From Phlebotomus papatasi (taxonomy: Eukaryota; Arthropoda; Insecta; Diptera; Psychodidae): DNA of 64,000 nucleotides. The position numbers were made by a program, and so were the translations under genes. This document shows positions 1 through 12,443 of the stretch, one piece after another. Every line of letters starts with the position of its first letter. Within the stretch, counting starts at the first letter, position 1. The notes below the pieces were generated by a model. It saw only the letters and a list, made by a program, of their open reading frames with translations, searched no databases and was not told the DNA's origin. The stretch lies in NCBI RefSeq assembly GCF_024763615.1, contig NC_077223.1, positions 72,788,627 to 72,852,626 on the forward strand. Direction: 5' to 3'.

Positions 1-1837
1 CGGGAACGTAAATTAGCCACATATATATTCGTGATCAGGAAGTGCTGAAACGCATTTTGGCCAAATTTGAGGTCGATCGGACGACATGAAATTTTGTTAG
101 GATTATAGTAGGTGAGATTGTTAAGAATCTCACCTAATACTTTTCAGGGAAACCTACGAAAATTTGATCAATAAATCCTTAATTAATAAACACAACGAAA
201 ACTATGATTTCGAAATTCTACGGTTGAGGAAAAAGGAGAAAAATCTTCAGAATGATGTGATACTTTGAGAAGCGAACTATTGAAAGACTTCCTTGAAGAA
301 ATTCTTCCAATCTAGAAGATTGAGATGCCCATCGAGGCTTCTTCCTGCTTCAATGTAATTAGGAAATAAAATTGCACGGTGGCGAAGGTGGGCGCGAAAG
401 TGCAAAATCAATTAAAAAGTGCTCGCTTCGTTAATTGTGGAGAGTTATGGATGGGAAATTTTGTGCGCTTTTCCGCTCTTTCGCATTATTAAATTCACCA
501 TGGCGGGATGGATGTGCTGAGAAAAAAAATTAATTATAATTTAATAATCTCCCCATCCTTTTGGACGAAAGACGTCAAAGGGAGAGGAGACAGAGGCTGA
601 AAGGACCATAATAATGATATGTAAAGACGGTTGGGAAATTTTTGTGCTTGCAAGGGAGATAAGGATGGTCGGACGAAGCTCTATGTGTATGCTTTTAATT
701 TTCATCAAAAATTACACGGAGAGAAAGAATTTTTCACTCATTCCCTTGCTTCCCGAGCCACAATCTTCACCCTCATTTTGTGTGGACCTTTTTTCCCTTG
801 GTGTTCCTCCGTGGAAAAGCCACCCTCTGTGTGCGTATTAAATTTCCTTCTTCGCGACGCAGAGAATCAAAAAATCGCTCCGCCCTCCAATTGCAAATGA
901 GTTATACTCTCATCCCCTGTGTCTTGTGGTACAAGGGGGTGGTTGGGAGAGGGCATAAAAAAAGCACGAACTTTCTGCATTTGACTAACCCCTCGTTGAG
1001 CACACAATCCAGCCTTTTCCCTCTGATTTTTTCCTTTCTAATGAAATATCTTACGAGAGAGTTTCACTTCAAACTCGCTGATTATACACAATATTCTCTT
1101 AAGGCTAATGGCCACCAAAGGCTCACCCCATCAAACCATCCCGTGAGGAAACCACCCTCTAATAAGAAGGGAAAACACGCAAGGGTCGTGTTGCTATAGT
1201 CATGCCATATCGGGAAAGTCATGGCCACGGGAATCGACAATGGAAGATTTATTTCACTCTCAATCCTATGCAATTTTCAACCTAATAAAATTTATCATTT
1301 ATTTAATTAATTCAACCCTCGTGTCAGATCTAATTTGAGGGTGTACTAGCATTGATTCATCGACAATCTGCCAACATTTCCCTAGAAAAAAAATACATTC
1401 AAGGAATGCTCAAAAGTTATAATTGATAGCATTGATAGAGCAAGATTTTCCATTGCTAAAATATTCTGGCAGGAAATCATTCTGAATTTATTAATTATCT
1501 TTTCGCTCTCAGATTTATAAGCGTTTCAGGCTGAAATAGGGAAATGACTCATTACAATTTCACCCACAATTGAGGAAATAATTTATGTGAATATTTAAAG
1601 GAAATGTGTTTTAAGCCAGTAAATACCGACGATTGCATATTCACAAAAATTTAATTGAAAAACAAATTGAAATCTTATTGGTATCCGCCCAGTAATTGAT
1701 TTCAGAATTAATTAAAATAAGCTAGAAATTTTATATCAAGTTCTGGAACTTGAAGTACAGTAAATCTCGTCTTTATAAGGGGTGGAATTTTATTACATAT
1801 TACGATTTTTAAGCTTCTGACACACCTTTTTGATTAA
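1..1837. other. No gene seen; slightly GC-richer stretch
   Basis: Apart from the 28 bp hairpin at 109, nothing recognised. The 400-1280 part is less AT-rich and has a 139-codon open frame (780-1199) of unlikely composition. Could be conserved non-coding sequence. Confidence 0.4.
109..136. repeat. 28 bp hairpin TAGGTGAGATT..AATCTCACCTA, copy 1
   Basis: TAGGTGAGATTG followed by TTAAGAATCTCACCTA, a perfect palindrome except at the centre. The same unit is at 28548-28575. Confidence 0.7.
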
Positions 1838-1998
1838 GAAATCGTCATGAAATCAAAATTCGCATACCCTTATTTCTCACACGTTTTGCATATTTTTTTT
1901 CTTGTTTTGATGTTTAAGAGAAGAATAAGAGTGCAAAAGAGTGAGATAGACATATGCAAAAAGTTTGAGAAAGAAAAGGATGTCAATTTTGATTTAAA
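1838..1998. repeat. Palindromic relative of the 52.1 kb inverted repeat
   Basis: GAGTGAGATAGACATATGCA and GATGTCAATTTTGATTT pair with the left half (AAATCAAAATTCGCATACCC, TTCTCACACGTTTTGC). It shares core words with 52112-52510. Confidence 0.55.
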
Positions 1999-2241
1999 AA
2001 AGAATTTTTTAAAGAAATAATTCGAAAAAAATATCTTTCGTAAGTAATACTTATTATGAAGTTTTTTTTAGATAGCAGTTAATTTGTAAAACAATTTACA
2101 AAAAAATGATAAAGTAGATTTTTAATTGTAAATCAGCAGAAACGGAAAATAGTTTTTCAAAATTGTAGAAAAAATAAGTTAATGAATTTGTTTTTCTTAT
2201 GACTTTATTATAGTCTCTCAAAATAGTTTAAAATACGAAAC

Positions 2242-2465
2242 CCCATATAGGAGTAACAAGGACACATCAAACACGGGGTAGCACCCAACACTAATTTTTA
2301 TTTCTAAACTACTTGGACTATCCCGACCATTTCTTCGATAGACAGGTATCCCTATAGCGCATATTAATTTCTATAAGTCTTGTACTATGAAGTCGAATAT
2401 CTGATTAAAAAATCGTAGTATTTGGTGCTACTTCATGTTTGGTGGTGTCCGAGTTACCCTTTTAT
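2242..2465. repeat. Truncated relative of the 11287-12443 element
   Basis: ATTTCTAAACTACTTGGACT and the GTATTTGGTGCTAC...TGTTTGGTGGTG end match 12282-12440. The left part is missing. Confidence 0.6.
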
Positions 2466-2813
2466 AGGAAATGAAGTACAAAAAAGCCACAAAGTTTGAT
2501 ATCCTAAAATATTTTATTTCAGTACATTTAAATTTAAATTTTACCAAATATAAAAGTGTGTAGTGTGTATGAAGTCTAAAAATTAAAAATCAGTAAAATT
2601 GTCATTCAATTTGTGAATTATACCACCAGTGCAGTGTAATTTTTATAAACAATTAAGTGTTTTGCGGACCTTAAAGGGTTCTAGAAATCCTGGTGGACAC
2701 AATTCACTCAAGGTAAACTAATAAACTTGTTCCAGAACTTTCGGCTCGGTCTCCAAGCTTTCATCAGTGCGGTAGTCTTTAAAATGTTTTCTGAGATTCG
2801 TTCAAAAGATCAG

Positions 2814-3047
2814 TAGGGGAATTCGGTAATAGTATGACAATGCCATATGTCTAATTTAGAATTTGTTATGTGGTAAATTCGGTAAAACAATTCGAAAATA
2901 TTACTTATATTATAATAATTGAGGAATTCACAGAGCTGCCTGCAATGGCTATTCGATACTCAGCGGCCTTTAATGTTATCTTGCTCCCAAATTTAATCAC
3001 GACAATTTGTCATATGACATTGTCACATTGTTAGAGAATTCCCTTAC
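2814..3047. mobile_element. GGGGAATTCGG-ended short element
   Basis: Left GTAGGGGAATTCGGTAATAG and right TTAGAGAATTCCCTTAC, with TATGACAATGCCATATG and CATATGACATTGTCA just inside. A possible relative with AATGCCA and AGAATTCCCTTAC is at 34730-34862. Confidence 0.5.
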
Positions 3048-3660
3048 AGGTCAACATTTTCACAGAGGAATTAAAATTAAAATTAAAATTTTTCACAAAC
3101 TACATGGTACACAAATTTTTCACTAATTTCCGTTTTGTTCAGTAATTTCATGACAAGCTCTCAGATACCTCGAAAAGGCTCAAAAAAAAAAAAAAAGAAA
3201 ATTGGAGAAAATGTATGCATCAAGTTTAAGAAAACTATTAAAAATTAAAAAAAATCCCTAATTCAATCAATGAACGAATGTCAGAGAGCATTTTAAAGTT
3301 CAATTTTTAAAACTATTATTTAAATGAAGACCTAAACGAAAGCTCTGGAAAAAGTTGATCAATTTTTACTGGATGGATTGTGCCAGTGCTACCTCCGGAA
3401 TCCCCATTTAATTTAATGTCTTTCGTTACATCGATTTATTTTTTTTAACAATGAGTTTTATAAGATCAAAACGTAATATCTTGCTTATAATTTGATTTTT
3501 CTTTTTTTTGAAATTAAAAAAAAAACATGAAAACTAGAATGAATAATTTTCTGACGATTATCTCATGCAAAAAATCATACATTAGTATAATATAAAATTC
3601 CAGTGAAATAGTGATACTATTTATATTGACTATTATTTACATAAATAAGGTTTATTTATA

Positions 3661-4253
3661 GGGGAGACTGGGGCAAAGCTTGTCAAAACGCATATTTAAT
3701 CCTCTCACGAGCTCTGAGAAGACTTAAACGTTTTATAATGAGCATATTCTTATTGGAAATTTACTGCTCTACAACATTGCAGAAGACTATTTTCCTCTAT
3801 CTCGAAAGAAATGTGATTTTCGAATCATTTTCTAAAAGACGATTTTGTGGAGATTCTCAAAATTGCTGTGGCAAATTTTGTCAGTATTCGGATAATTTGT
3901 GACGTTTTACTCTCGCAAACGTTAAAAATATCAAATAGACATATCTTAATAGGAAATTTATTCCTCTACAACATTGTCGAAGATAATTTTTCTCTATCTT
4001 AACGAGAAATGTGCTTCAATTGAGCTAATCAGTATATTTTCTGTAAGCCAAATATTTCAAAAATAGGGCTCAAAATTTCATTATTTTTTTTTTTTATTTT
4101 ACATAATCCTTCCTCGAATCCCTTGAAACTTTGTAAGTTTAAGAAGGTTCATGAAGGCTATCTATAATAAAAATTTCAAGCCTCAGTCTCTTTTATTTTA
4201 GAAAACAGTGAATATTGAAATTTTTGTTTTGACAAATTTTGCCCCAGTCTCCC
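3661..4253. mobile_element. GGGGAGACTGGGGCAAA element, copy 1
   Basis: 593 bp, ends GGGGAGACTGGGGCAAA...TTTGCCCCAGTCTCCC with TA flanks. The pattern TCTACAACATTG...AAGA occurs twice inside, as a direct repeat about 200 bp apart. Confidence 0.8.
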
Positions 4254-5627
4254 TACTAAGCAACTAAACAAATCTTATATCATTTGAATATCATTAGTTT
4301 TTCACTACATTTAATTAGTTCTTCAAAAGAAATAACTAACTTTTTTCACAATGTACAATTCACCATGGGAAAGAAAATATATACAGAGAAATGTAGAATT
4401 TTGAGAAATGAAAATACGGAAAATACAGTTCAGTAAGGTTTTTATAAGACTCATCAGAAAGTTACTGTGAAAGAGAAAGAAAAAAAACCTCAGGGGTTAT
4501 TGTAATGAACCCTCCATCAAAATTTGCATAGAAATGAAATATGAAGAGAAACAATAATTGAAAATTTTCTTATGGAAAATCTTTTTCTTTTATTTTCCGC
4601 TTCAGATGCCAAATCATGCACATTTTTTTAACAAACCCAGAAACTTAGTTTAAAGTGGCGCAACCCCATAAATCACGGACAGAAAATGCATAACAAACAT
4701 AGAATTCGCAGGAGAATATTTCCCGAAGTGGAAAACTTGCAGAAAGTTTAATTTAATGCTATCTCGATAGAAAATTTTTGGCACACATAAAATTTTCTGG
4801 CATAAGTGAAAATATTCTGATAATCTCCGAAAGTTGCGGATAAAATGGATTTTGATATAGAAGAAAATACAAATTAAAACTTAATCTCAAAAATGAATTT
4901 TCACATCCTCTTCCTATGCCCACAAATATTTTCATTTGCAGAGTTCCTACGTATAATTAGTTTAATTGGGAAAAAAGCATAAGCACTAATTAATGTCTCA
5001 GTTGGAAGAATAATTACTTATTTAGTGAATTTTCTTGTGGCAGAAGAAAAGTGCTTCATTTTTTTCTCTGCAAGAAATTGAAGAAATCTCTTGGAGAAAA
5101 AGTAGAAAAAAGGAAAACTGGTGATAGGCTTACATCAGTTTATGATGAAAGGGATTTAAAATATGACACGGATATGCAAGATCTGCATTTATAACTTGCA
5201 AAGTAAACTCTAAGTACCAAATGCTGAACCTTAGCAAAATATTGCTAACAGCAAAAATTAACTATAAATAAACTAGATTAAATAGATACTCGGTTGTCCG
5301 TACAGCTGATTTAGAAATCTGGAATCATTAAGTGTATAATCCGTCAAGAAAACAATTTTATTACTTAGCCGAAAGCTTTGGAAAAAGTTGCCGTAAGAGT
5401 GACTCCACTTCCCAACAAATTCCGGTTCCCTTCTACTAAATTTCCCTAACGTCGGTTTTCTCACAACAATTTTATTACAATAAGTAAAAAATGTCCCTCT
5501 GAATTGGAAGGGAACATGTTGAAGGAAACCATCTGTTAAAATTTAAACACGTAGCACTATCGATTTCTTGGATTCTGATAGATACAATCAATTTAAACAA
5601 AGTTATATCCAATTGCTGATCTTGATA

Positions 5628-5880
5628 CACTGAGAGAAATCTGAAAAAGTTAAAATAACATTCCAGAAATGTTTATTTTACCTTGTAGTATTGATCCGAA
5701 ATCGGTGTAAATATTATGCTTTTTAGGTGTATTAGGGGTTAAAGTTACCCTTTTTCATGTTAATTTTACCCTTAAAAAGGCGTAAAATTAACATTAAAAA
5801 ATGTTGATATATTTGTACACCTAAAAAGTGTTAAATTTATGAGGAAAGAAAGTTAATCGCACCCCGTTTTTTTCTCAGTG
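5628..5880. mobile_element. CACTGAG MITE, copy 1
   Basis: About 250 bp with ends CACTGAGAGAAATC...TTTTTTCTCAGTG and internal pairs such as AGGTGTA...TACACCT and AAGTTACCC. The immediate flanks are TA and TA. Homologous copies are at 20626, 21615 and 41927. Confidence 0.8.
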
Positions 5881-5932
5881 TAGGCCCTCTAGACTAGATA
5901 GATTAATCACCATTCCGGGTTGTTACACAGTA

Positions 5933-6148
5933 GGGTGGAATCTACACTTATGGATGTTGTATACACTTATGGACAACGCAAAAATCTTAAGTTATTACAC
6001 TAAACAGATTTCGAAAAATCAAAAAAAGTGTTAATTACAACATAAACTAATAATTTTATAACTTTTCGAAATCTGTTTTACGTAAAAACTTAAGATTTTT
6101 TCACGCTGTCCATAAGTGTATAGCATCCATAAGTGTAGACTCCACCCT
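5933..6148. mobile_element. GGGTGGA palindromic MITE, copy 1
   Basis: About 216 bp; ends GGGTGGAATCTACACTTATG...CATAAGTGTAGACTCCACCC with TA flanks and arms containing GATTTCGAAAA and AACTTAAGATTTTT. Confidence 0.8.
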
Positions 6149-6379
6149 ACTGGTTCTTTAATTCTACAATCCTAGTAAGCTACCAACCAGGGTTGGCAAC
6201 CCTCATCTTTGTAAAGCAGATGACTATCCCTTTGGAACCTATTGAGGCGTATTTAGATTTTTAGTACTTCGGCTCGATAGACGGTATCTTAAGTGTCCTC
6301 CTCAATCAAGCCTCTAATTTGACCCACTATGCATCCCTAGCAAGGAGTTAGATCAAAAGCAATCAGAATGGCTCGAGTT

Positions 6380-8290
6380 TCTGGTTTCCTAAAATAATGT
6401 GTAGGTTTCCCAAGTTCCTCGTGAGGTTCCTGAGAAATATTTATGAGTTCCCCAGGTTTTTTTGAAAATGTTTTGGTTCTTTAGCTTCCTCGTGACTTCC
6501 CTGTAAAAAATGTTGGGGTCCCCAAGTTTAAAAAAAATATATATATTAGATGAGTTCATATATTCTGTCAGTAGAAGAGGTCGAAAGTTTGGAGTGGTAT
6601 ATCTCAGCTCCTGATGGACATAATTGGATGGGTGAACTATTGTTGGAAAGCTTGGCTCATTAGCTTTTAGAATCTGGTATACTTAATCTGCTATGGATAA
6701 ACCAATGTCATCCAGAACCATTTATGTCGAGGAAGACACATTTTGCAACGTCTTTTCTAGCCATCTACTTCTGGGACCAGGAGTGACTCACTTTTCTCGC
6801 ACATGGACTGTTCGTTAGAGGAACTCAAATGGTACAATTTGTGGAAGAAACTTTTTTTTGGACATCTTACTTTTTTTTATTCATCGACTTTTGCAAGAAC
6901 CTTACATAACCTTACATTTGACCTCTGGATTTTTGCGGACGAAAGTTCCCATAAAGTTTGAACAAGTTTTTTTGAAAATTTAAGAAAGAATTGTTTTTCG
7001 AATTTATGCAATCTGTAATTGTTAGTTATCATACTTATTGGCCCAGAGAGGTTTTTCCTTATTCTGGTCTAGAAATATCAAAAAAAAAGTCACAATATCT
7101 GCAAGGAAGCAGAAAATCGAAAATTCACGATTTTTGACCAAACATATCTTATCTCAGGAGTTAATTAGGATCCTGCAAAAAATTCCTAGATTTGGACATC
7201 CTTATAGTTTGTAATCATCCACAATAATCGGATTTTTATCGATTCTAAATAGGCCAAAAAAATTCTTTTGTCCATCGGTACCCAGAGTCCCAAAATACAC
7301 GAAAGAGTTAAAAACTGTAGAATTCCCTGGGTTTCTTAAAAAATGTATATGTTCTCCGTCCCTGGGTTCCCTGTGGGTTCTCCGTGAGTTCTTTAGAAAA
7401 AAACTTAGGGTTCACCAAGTTTCCTAACAAAATGTATGAGTTCCCCGGGCTCCCTGTGAGTTCTCCGTGAGTTCTTTGAATAAATATAAGATTACATGAA
7501 TTTCCTAAAAATTGTATGGGTTCCCTGGGTTCCCTGTGTTTCCCGTGAGTTCCATGAAAAAAAAAGAATGAATGAATCCCCCGGGTTTCCTGTGGATCCC
7601 CATAAGTTCCTTGAGAAAATGTGGGATTCCTAAATATATGTATGGGTTCCCCGGGTGCCCTTGAGTTCCCCGTGAGTTCCTTGAAAAAATGTAAGATTTC
7701 CCGGGTTTCCTAAAAATTGTATAGATTCCCCGGGTTCCCTGTTTGTTCCCTGTGAGTTCCGTGAAAGAATGTAGGGTTTCCCAAGTTTTCTAACAAAAAA
7801 AGAATGAATGAATTCCCCGGGTTTCCTGTGGATCCCCATAAGTTCTTTGAGAAAATGTGGGATTCCTCGGGTTTCCTAAATATATGCATAGGTTCCCCGG
7901 GTGCCCTTGAGTTCCCCGTGATTTCCTTGAAAAAATGTAAGACTTCCCGTTCCCGGGCATCCCGGGTTTCCTAAAAATTGTATAGATTTCCCGGGTTTCC
8001 TGTTTGTTCCCTGTGAATTCCCTGAAAGAATGTAGGGTTTCCCAAGTTTTCTAAAAAAGATTGAATAGGTTCGCCGGTGTCCCTGCGGCCTCCCCATAAG
8101 TTCCTTGAAAAAAATGTAGGATTTCCGGGGTTTCCTAAAAAATGAATGGGTTTCCTGGGTTTCCCATGAGTTCCTTGAAAAAATGTAGGATTTCTCAAGT
8201 TTCCTAAAAAATGTAAGGGTTCCCCAGGACCCCTATGAGTTCCCCATAAATTCTTTGAAAAATGTAGGATTCCCGAAGTTCCCTGGGTTC
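6380..8290. repeat. TTCCC/GTTCC-rich minisatellite, split by an insertion
   Basis: Diverged units built from GGGTTCCCYGGGTTTCCT, CCGTGAGTTCCTTGAAAAA and ATGTAGGATTTCC. The first block is about 6380-6532 and the main block about 7318-8290; the gap holds the foldback-related arm. On the minus strand several units stay open and read GNPGNPTFFQGTHGE-like repeats. Treated as a minisatellite, not a gene. Confidence 0.8.
6533..6905. mobile_element. Single arm related to the foldback element
   Basis: From ATATATTAGATGAGTTCATA to ATTCATCGACTTTTGCAAGA it follows the left arm at 9742 with scattered changes. The inverted partner is absent. It interrupts the TTCCC minisatellite, which resumes at about 7318. 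Confidence 0.8.
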
Positions 8291-8299
8291 CCCGAGAGC

Positions 8300-9741
8300 C
8301 TTTAGCCTTAGCGCTGAGTGGGCCCTTTTACTCTGTGGCAGAGAGCTTACTATTGATCTCCAGCTCGATTTTCGAACCAACTTTATTAAACATACCTTCT
8401 TTAATCTTGATTAGTGACTTCTTTAATCTTGAGAAGTTGAGTGACTGTCCTTTCAAACTTATTGTAACCTCTGAAAATTAAATTACATTTGTTGCACATC
8501 TTATTTAATAGTTTATTTATTAATATGTTAGTCTCTTACCGAACGCTCTTCTTATCTCAATGCGGTTCGTACTTACTTGACAATATTTGTCTTTGATATC
8601 TTATGCACCATAAGGGATACCTTTTGAATTGTGGCACCATGTTAACTCTATAAACCAATTATAAAGGTAAATTACATTATAATAGGGCTCAGTTCCATTA
8701 AAAATAGGACAAAAAAGCCCTATTTGAAAGGTGTTCCGGTTCAAAGGTACCCTACTCCCTCCTATGGCATTTTCTCGCATAACTTAGTCTTCCTGTCATT
8801 ATTATTTTTTAAACGGTTTGCGCTAAATTTGTCTATCTGAGATCTAAGATAGATCTTAGATTTATTGAGATCTATCATAAATTACAGAAGCTGCGATATA
8901 TTTGAGTCGCGAGCTAATTGCAGGACGAAACATGTCTGGGAGGAAAATTAATTAAAATGCTAAAGAAAATTGACTTTTCAAACTACCCCGTGATGCAAGA
9001 GAAGAAAAGAAATTTTTCCTCCATTTATTCTTCAGCAGAGGGCAAAAAAAAAAGTTCCTATTGAAAAGATGGCTGCAAGAAAAAATTTCCATTGCGTGCG
9101 TGGTATGAGTTATTGATGGCTAAAAATGTACCTCATCCCCTTAGAATGTGGTCGCCATTAACCACCCTCCACTTTGACAGGCGTCTTTTGCCACCCTTCG
9201 GCGTCTTTTTTTTTTGTCTCATCCTCACCTTCCATTTTCCAGCCCCAAACCACTGAGTGCATGAAAACCCAATTTGAATATGAATTATAAACTAAAATAT
9301 CTTGCTCCTCTTGGCTTTTTTTTTCTGCGAGGGGGAGTTAACTGAAAACCAATATGGCCACCATAAGCGCACACACTAACACAGCGAGCCAAAGAAACCC
9401 TTCAGGATAGCGTCACTATGGTGAGGGGTGGAAAAAAGCCCGGGAAAAATGCGAGGGTGCACAAATACACTGAGAAAAAGTTTCTCCCACCAAAAATCTC
9501 GGTGGAAAAAATTGCGCGCACTTTTCACAATATTCGGCAGCCATGATGCTTTCAATTGGCACAATGCGCGTCATTTCCACCCAAACCCCTTCCAATCCCT
9601 CCAAATCAACAGGGAAAAAAAGGGAAGAAAATAAATATTTAACCTCAATCCCCGTCCCATTCCAAACCCAAAACATTAATTGCATATTTGCATTTTTCCT
9701 ATAGGCAACAGAAATCCTTTTTCAATTAATTGGGGAAAAAT
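8300..9741. other. No gene seen; unique-looking AT-rich then GC-richer sequence
   Basis: A GATCTAAGATAGATCTTAGATT palindrome region lies at about 8840-8862. From 9130 to 9660 the sequence is GC-richer, with short overlapping open frames on both strands but no protein motif. Confidence 0.4.
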
Positions 9742-10688
9742 ATATATATTGGATGAGATCATATATTCTGTCAGTAGAAGAGGTAAAAAGTTTGGAGTGG
9801 TATATCTCAGCTCCTGATGAACATAATTGGATGAGTGAACTATTGTTGGAAAGCTTGGTTCATTAGCTTTCAGAATCTGGTATATGTAATTGGCTATGGG
9901 TAAATCATGGTCATCCAGAACCATTTATGTCGAAGAAGACACTTTTTGCAGCGTCATTTTTGACCATCTACTGCTGGGACCAGGAGTGACCCACAATTCT
10001 CGCACTTGGACTGTTCGTTAGAGGAACTCAAAGGGTATAATTTGTAGAAGAAACTTTTTTTTTGGACATTATACTTTTTTTTATTCATCGACTTTTGCAA
10101 GAATTTTAACATTTTATACGCATAGAAAAAAATGACAGAAATCCTTCTATCTCATTTTCTGGACAAACTAATGAAGATATTGACTTGGAATGTTCTAAGT
10201 ACTCCCCCATAAGTTGATCCAAGGAATCCAAATATCATATCAATTTCATCCCCACGTCTATCCTTCCCCTCCAGAAACCACTCTTTTAGGATTTTTGTAA
10301 TTTTTTCCTTGCGTGTAAAATGTTAAAATTCTTGCAAAAGTCGATGAATAAAAAAAAGTAAGATGTCCAAAAAAAAGTTTCTTCTACAAATTATACCCTT
10401 TCAGTTCCTCTAACGAACAGTCCAAGTGCGAGAATTGTGGGTCACTCCTGGTCCCAGAAGTAGATGGCCAAAAAAGACGTTGCAAAAAGTGTCTTCTTCG
10501 ACATAAATGGTTCTGGATGACCATGATTTACCCATAGCCAATTACATATACCAGATTCTGAAAGCTAATGAACCAAGCTTTCCAACAATAGTTCACTCAT
10601 CCAATTATGTTCATCAGGAGCTGAGATATACCACTCCAAACTTTTTACCTCTTCTACTGACAGAATATATGATCTCATCTAATATATG
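9742..10688. mobile_element. Foldback element with about 380 bp inverted arms
   Basis: The left arm (9742 to about 10125) and right arm (about 10305 to 10688) are nearly identical inverted copies around a spacer of about 180 bp. A short open frame appears once on each strand with the same first 60 residues, which shows how little the arms differ. Outer tips are ATATATTRGATGAGATC. It resembles foldback or long-TIR elements; no transposase is seen. Confidence 0.85.
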
Positions 10689-11286
10689 TGGAATGTTTGC
10701 CAAAATATACAATGAGTAGGATATTTTCATCCCTCACCCAGTCCAATTAATAAACACTTATACATGGCATAACACAAGAATACTCAGGGCACCAAAATAG
10801 CAGTGTATATTTGAACAATAACGATAAAAGGCTCCATATCACTGTCTCTCAATCCATCCTCATGTGTGTTTGGGCTCAACGAGGATTTGCGACAAGCAGG
10901 GGCCTAGATGTAGCGCCAATTTCACACCCTATTCGAGAACTCGATGGGGTGGCTGTTGGAAAAATAATATCAAAATAAAACATTGCAGTGGAATTTAAAA
11001 TGACACACAGCAAATTAATAAATAATTTAGGGGTAACCCAAGAGTGACCAGAACTTTCTACAATCAGGACAATTTTTTGTAATTATTTCTGGGGAAAAAT
11101 AAATTATGTATAAATTATGAAATATGAAATTACTTATACAATATTTATGATAGATTATGCTAAAAAAGGAGACATCAAAAATTAGAATACTTCTTTAAGA
11201 GGTTATATTGAATGATTGCATAAGTTCGTAGGACTGCCTAAGATAAATTTCAAATGATATTTTCTTTTAGAAATATAATTTGTATA

Positions 11287-12443
11287 GGGGAAACTGGGGT
11301 ACCACCAAACACTTTTGAAAGATGCGATTTTGACTGAATTTCCTGAGAAAACTGTGAATTTTAAAAAATGTTGCTTACCCCATGTTATAGTCTTAGGTAT
11401 AGGCTGCGTATTAATGTATACAAGGATGATGTGAAGCACTTTAATTTTCCATAAAAAGGAAAATTGTATCACCATGCATTTTTCGCTCCCGGGGGTTCCA
11501 ATAAACACTTTCTGGGGCACCAAAAAACACCTGTTTTTCTCACTCATTGAAGTTATTTTGGGCATTCACCACAACTCTTAATTATAAAGAAGGTATTGAA
11601 AATGCAAATAATTCTCAAAAAAGCACTGAAAAATTTAGAATGAGTGACTAAAATAGCAAAAAACTAAAGCACTGCACACCGAACATAATTTTCAATGGAT
11701 TTTTAATCATTTTGACAACATTAGACTTCTGACTGGAAAGCAGCGCCACTAAAATCGTGGCAAACACTATACCTAAAGTTCAAATTTTGTGCGCTCTTCT
11801 GATTATTTGTAATAAAATCGAGAAATCATTCGTCAATCCTTGATTAAAATGATTAAAATCATTTAAGAATCATTAAGAATCATTTAATGCAAAATTGGGT
11901 TTTTGAAATTATATTTCTTCCGAATTTTGAATGAAAACCCCATTAATGGATATAAATTTCAGAAATCGAACAAAGAGGGAGATGAAGAGTAAGAAAGATA
12001 AGAGGAAAAATTTTGCCATTCAAGCTACGCTCGCGACATCTGCAATTATGAGAAATTTGCCTGTTTGTTGATGCACCAAACTCTGTTTTGTGATGGATTT
12101 TATATTCTTTTAAAAAATGTGAACATTAATTTCTTTAGTAGATACATAAATATTATCCCAAAACATGTAGGAAAGCACTGGTGTAGTGAAATTTGATGTA
12201 ACTTATTTCAGTTTTATTTTCCAGGTAGATATATAAATGACTAAAATTATCAAAATCTCACAATTTTGCGAAAAAAGATTCTTATTTCTAAACTACTTGA
12301 ACTATGTGGATCATTATTTCTCTGGACAAGCATCACTATAGTATCTATGATTTCATGTAAGTCTCATTCTCTGAAATCTTATACCTGTTTAAAAAATTGC
12401 AGTGTTTGGTGGTACCCCTGTTTGGTGGTGCCCCAGTTTCCCC
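11287..12443. mobile_element. GGGGAAACTGGGGTACCACC element
   Basis: 1,157 bp, ends GGGGAAACTGGGGTACCACC...GGTGGTGCCCCAGTTTCCCC with TA flanks. The same TTTGGTGGT sequence stands just inside both ends. The right third is shared with a fragment at 2242-2465. No long coding frame. Confidence 0.78.

Noticed and set aside
780..1199. 139-codon plus-strand open frame
   Set aside because: No domain, odd composition, overlapping frames of similar length, no splice context or neighbouring exon support.
7630..8198. Repeat-peptide frames in the minisatellite as a gene
   Set aside because: Frames shift between units, no start context or splice signals, and the array is better explained as a minisatellite; kept only as a finding.
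9676..10719. Two short proteins with the same first 60 residues on opposite strands
   Set aside because: They are the two arms of the foldback element read in mirror image; no family resemblance.
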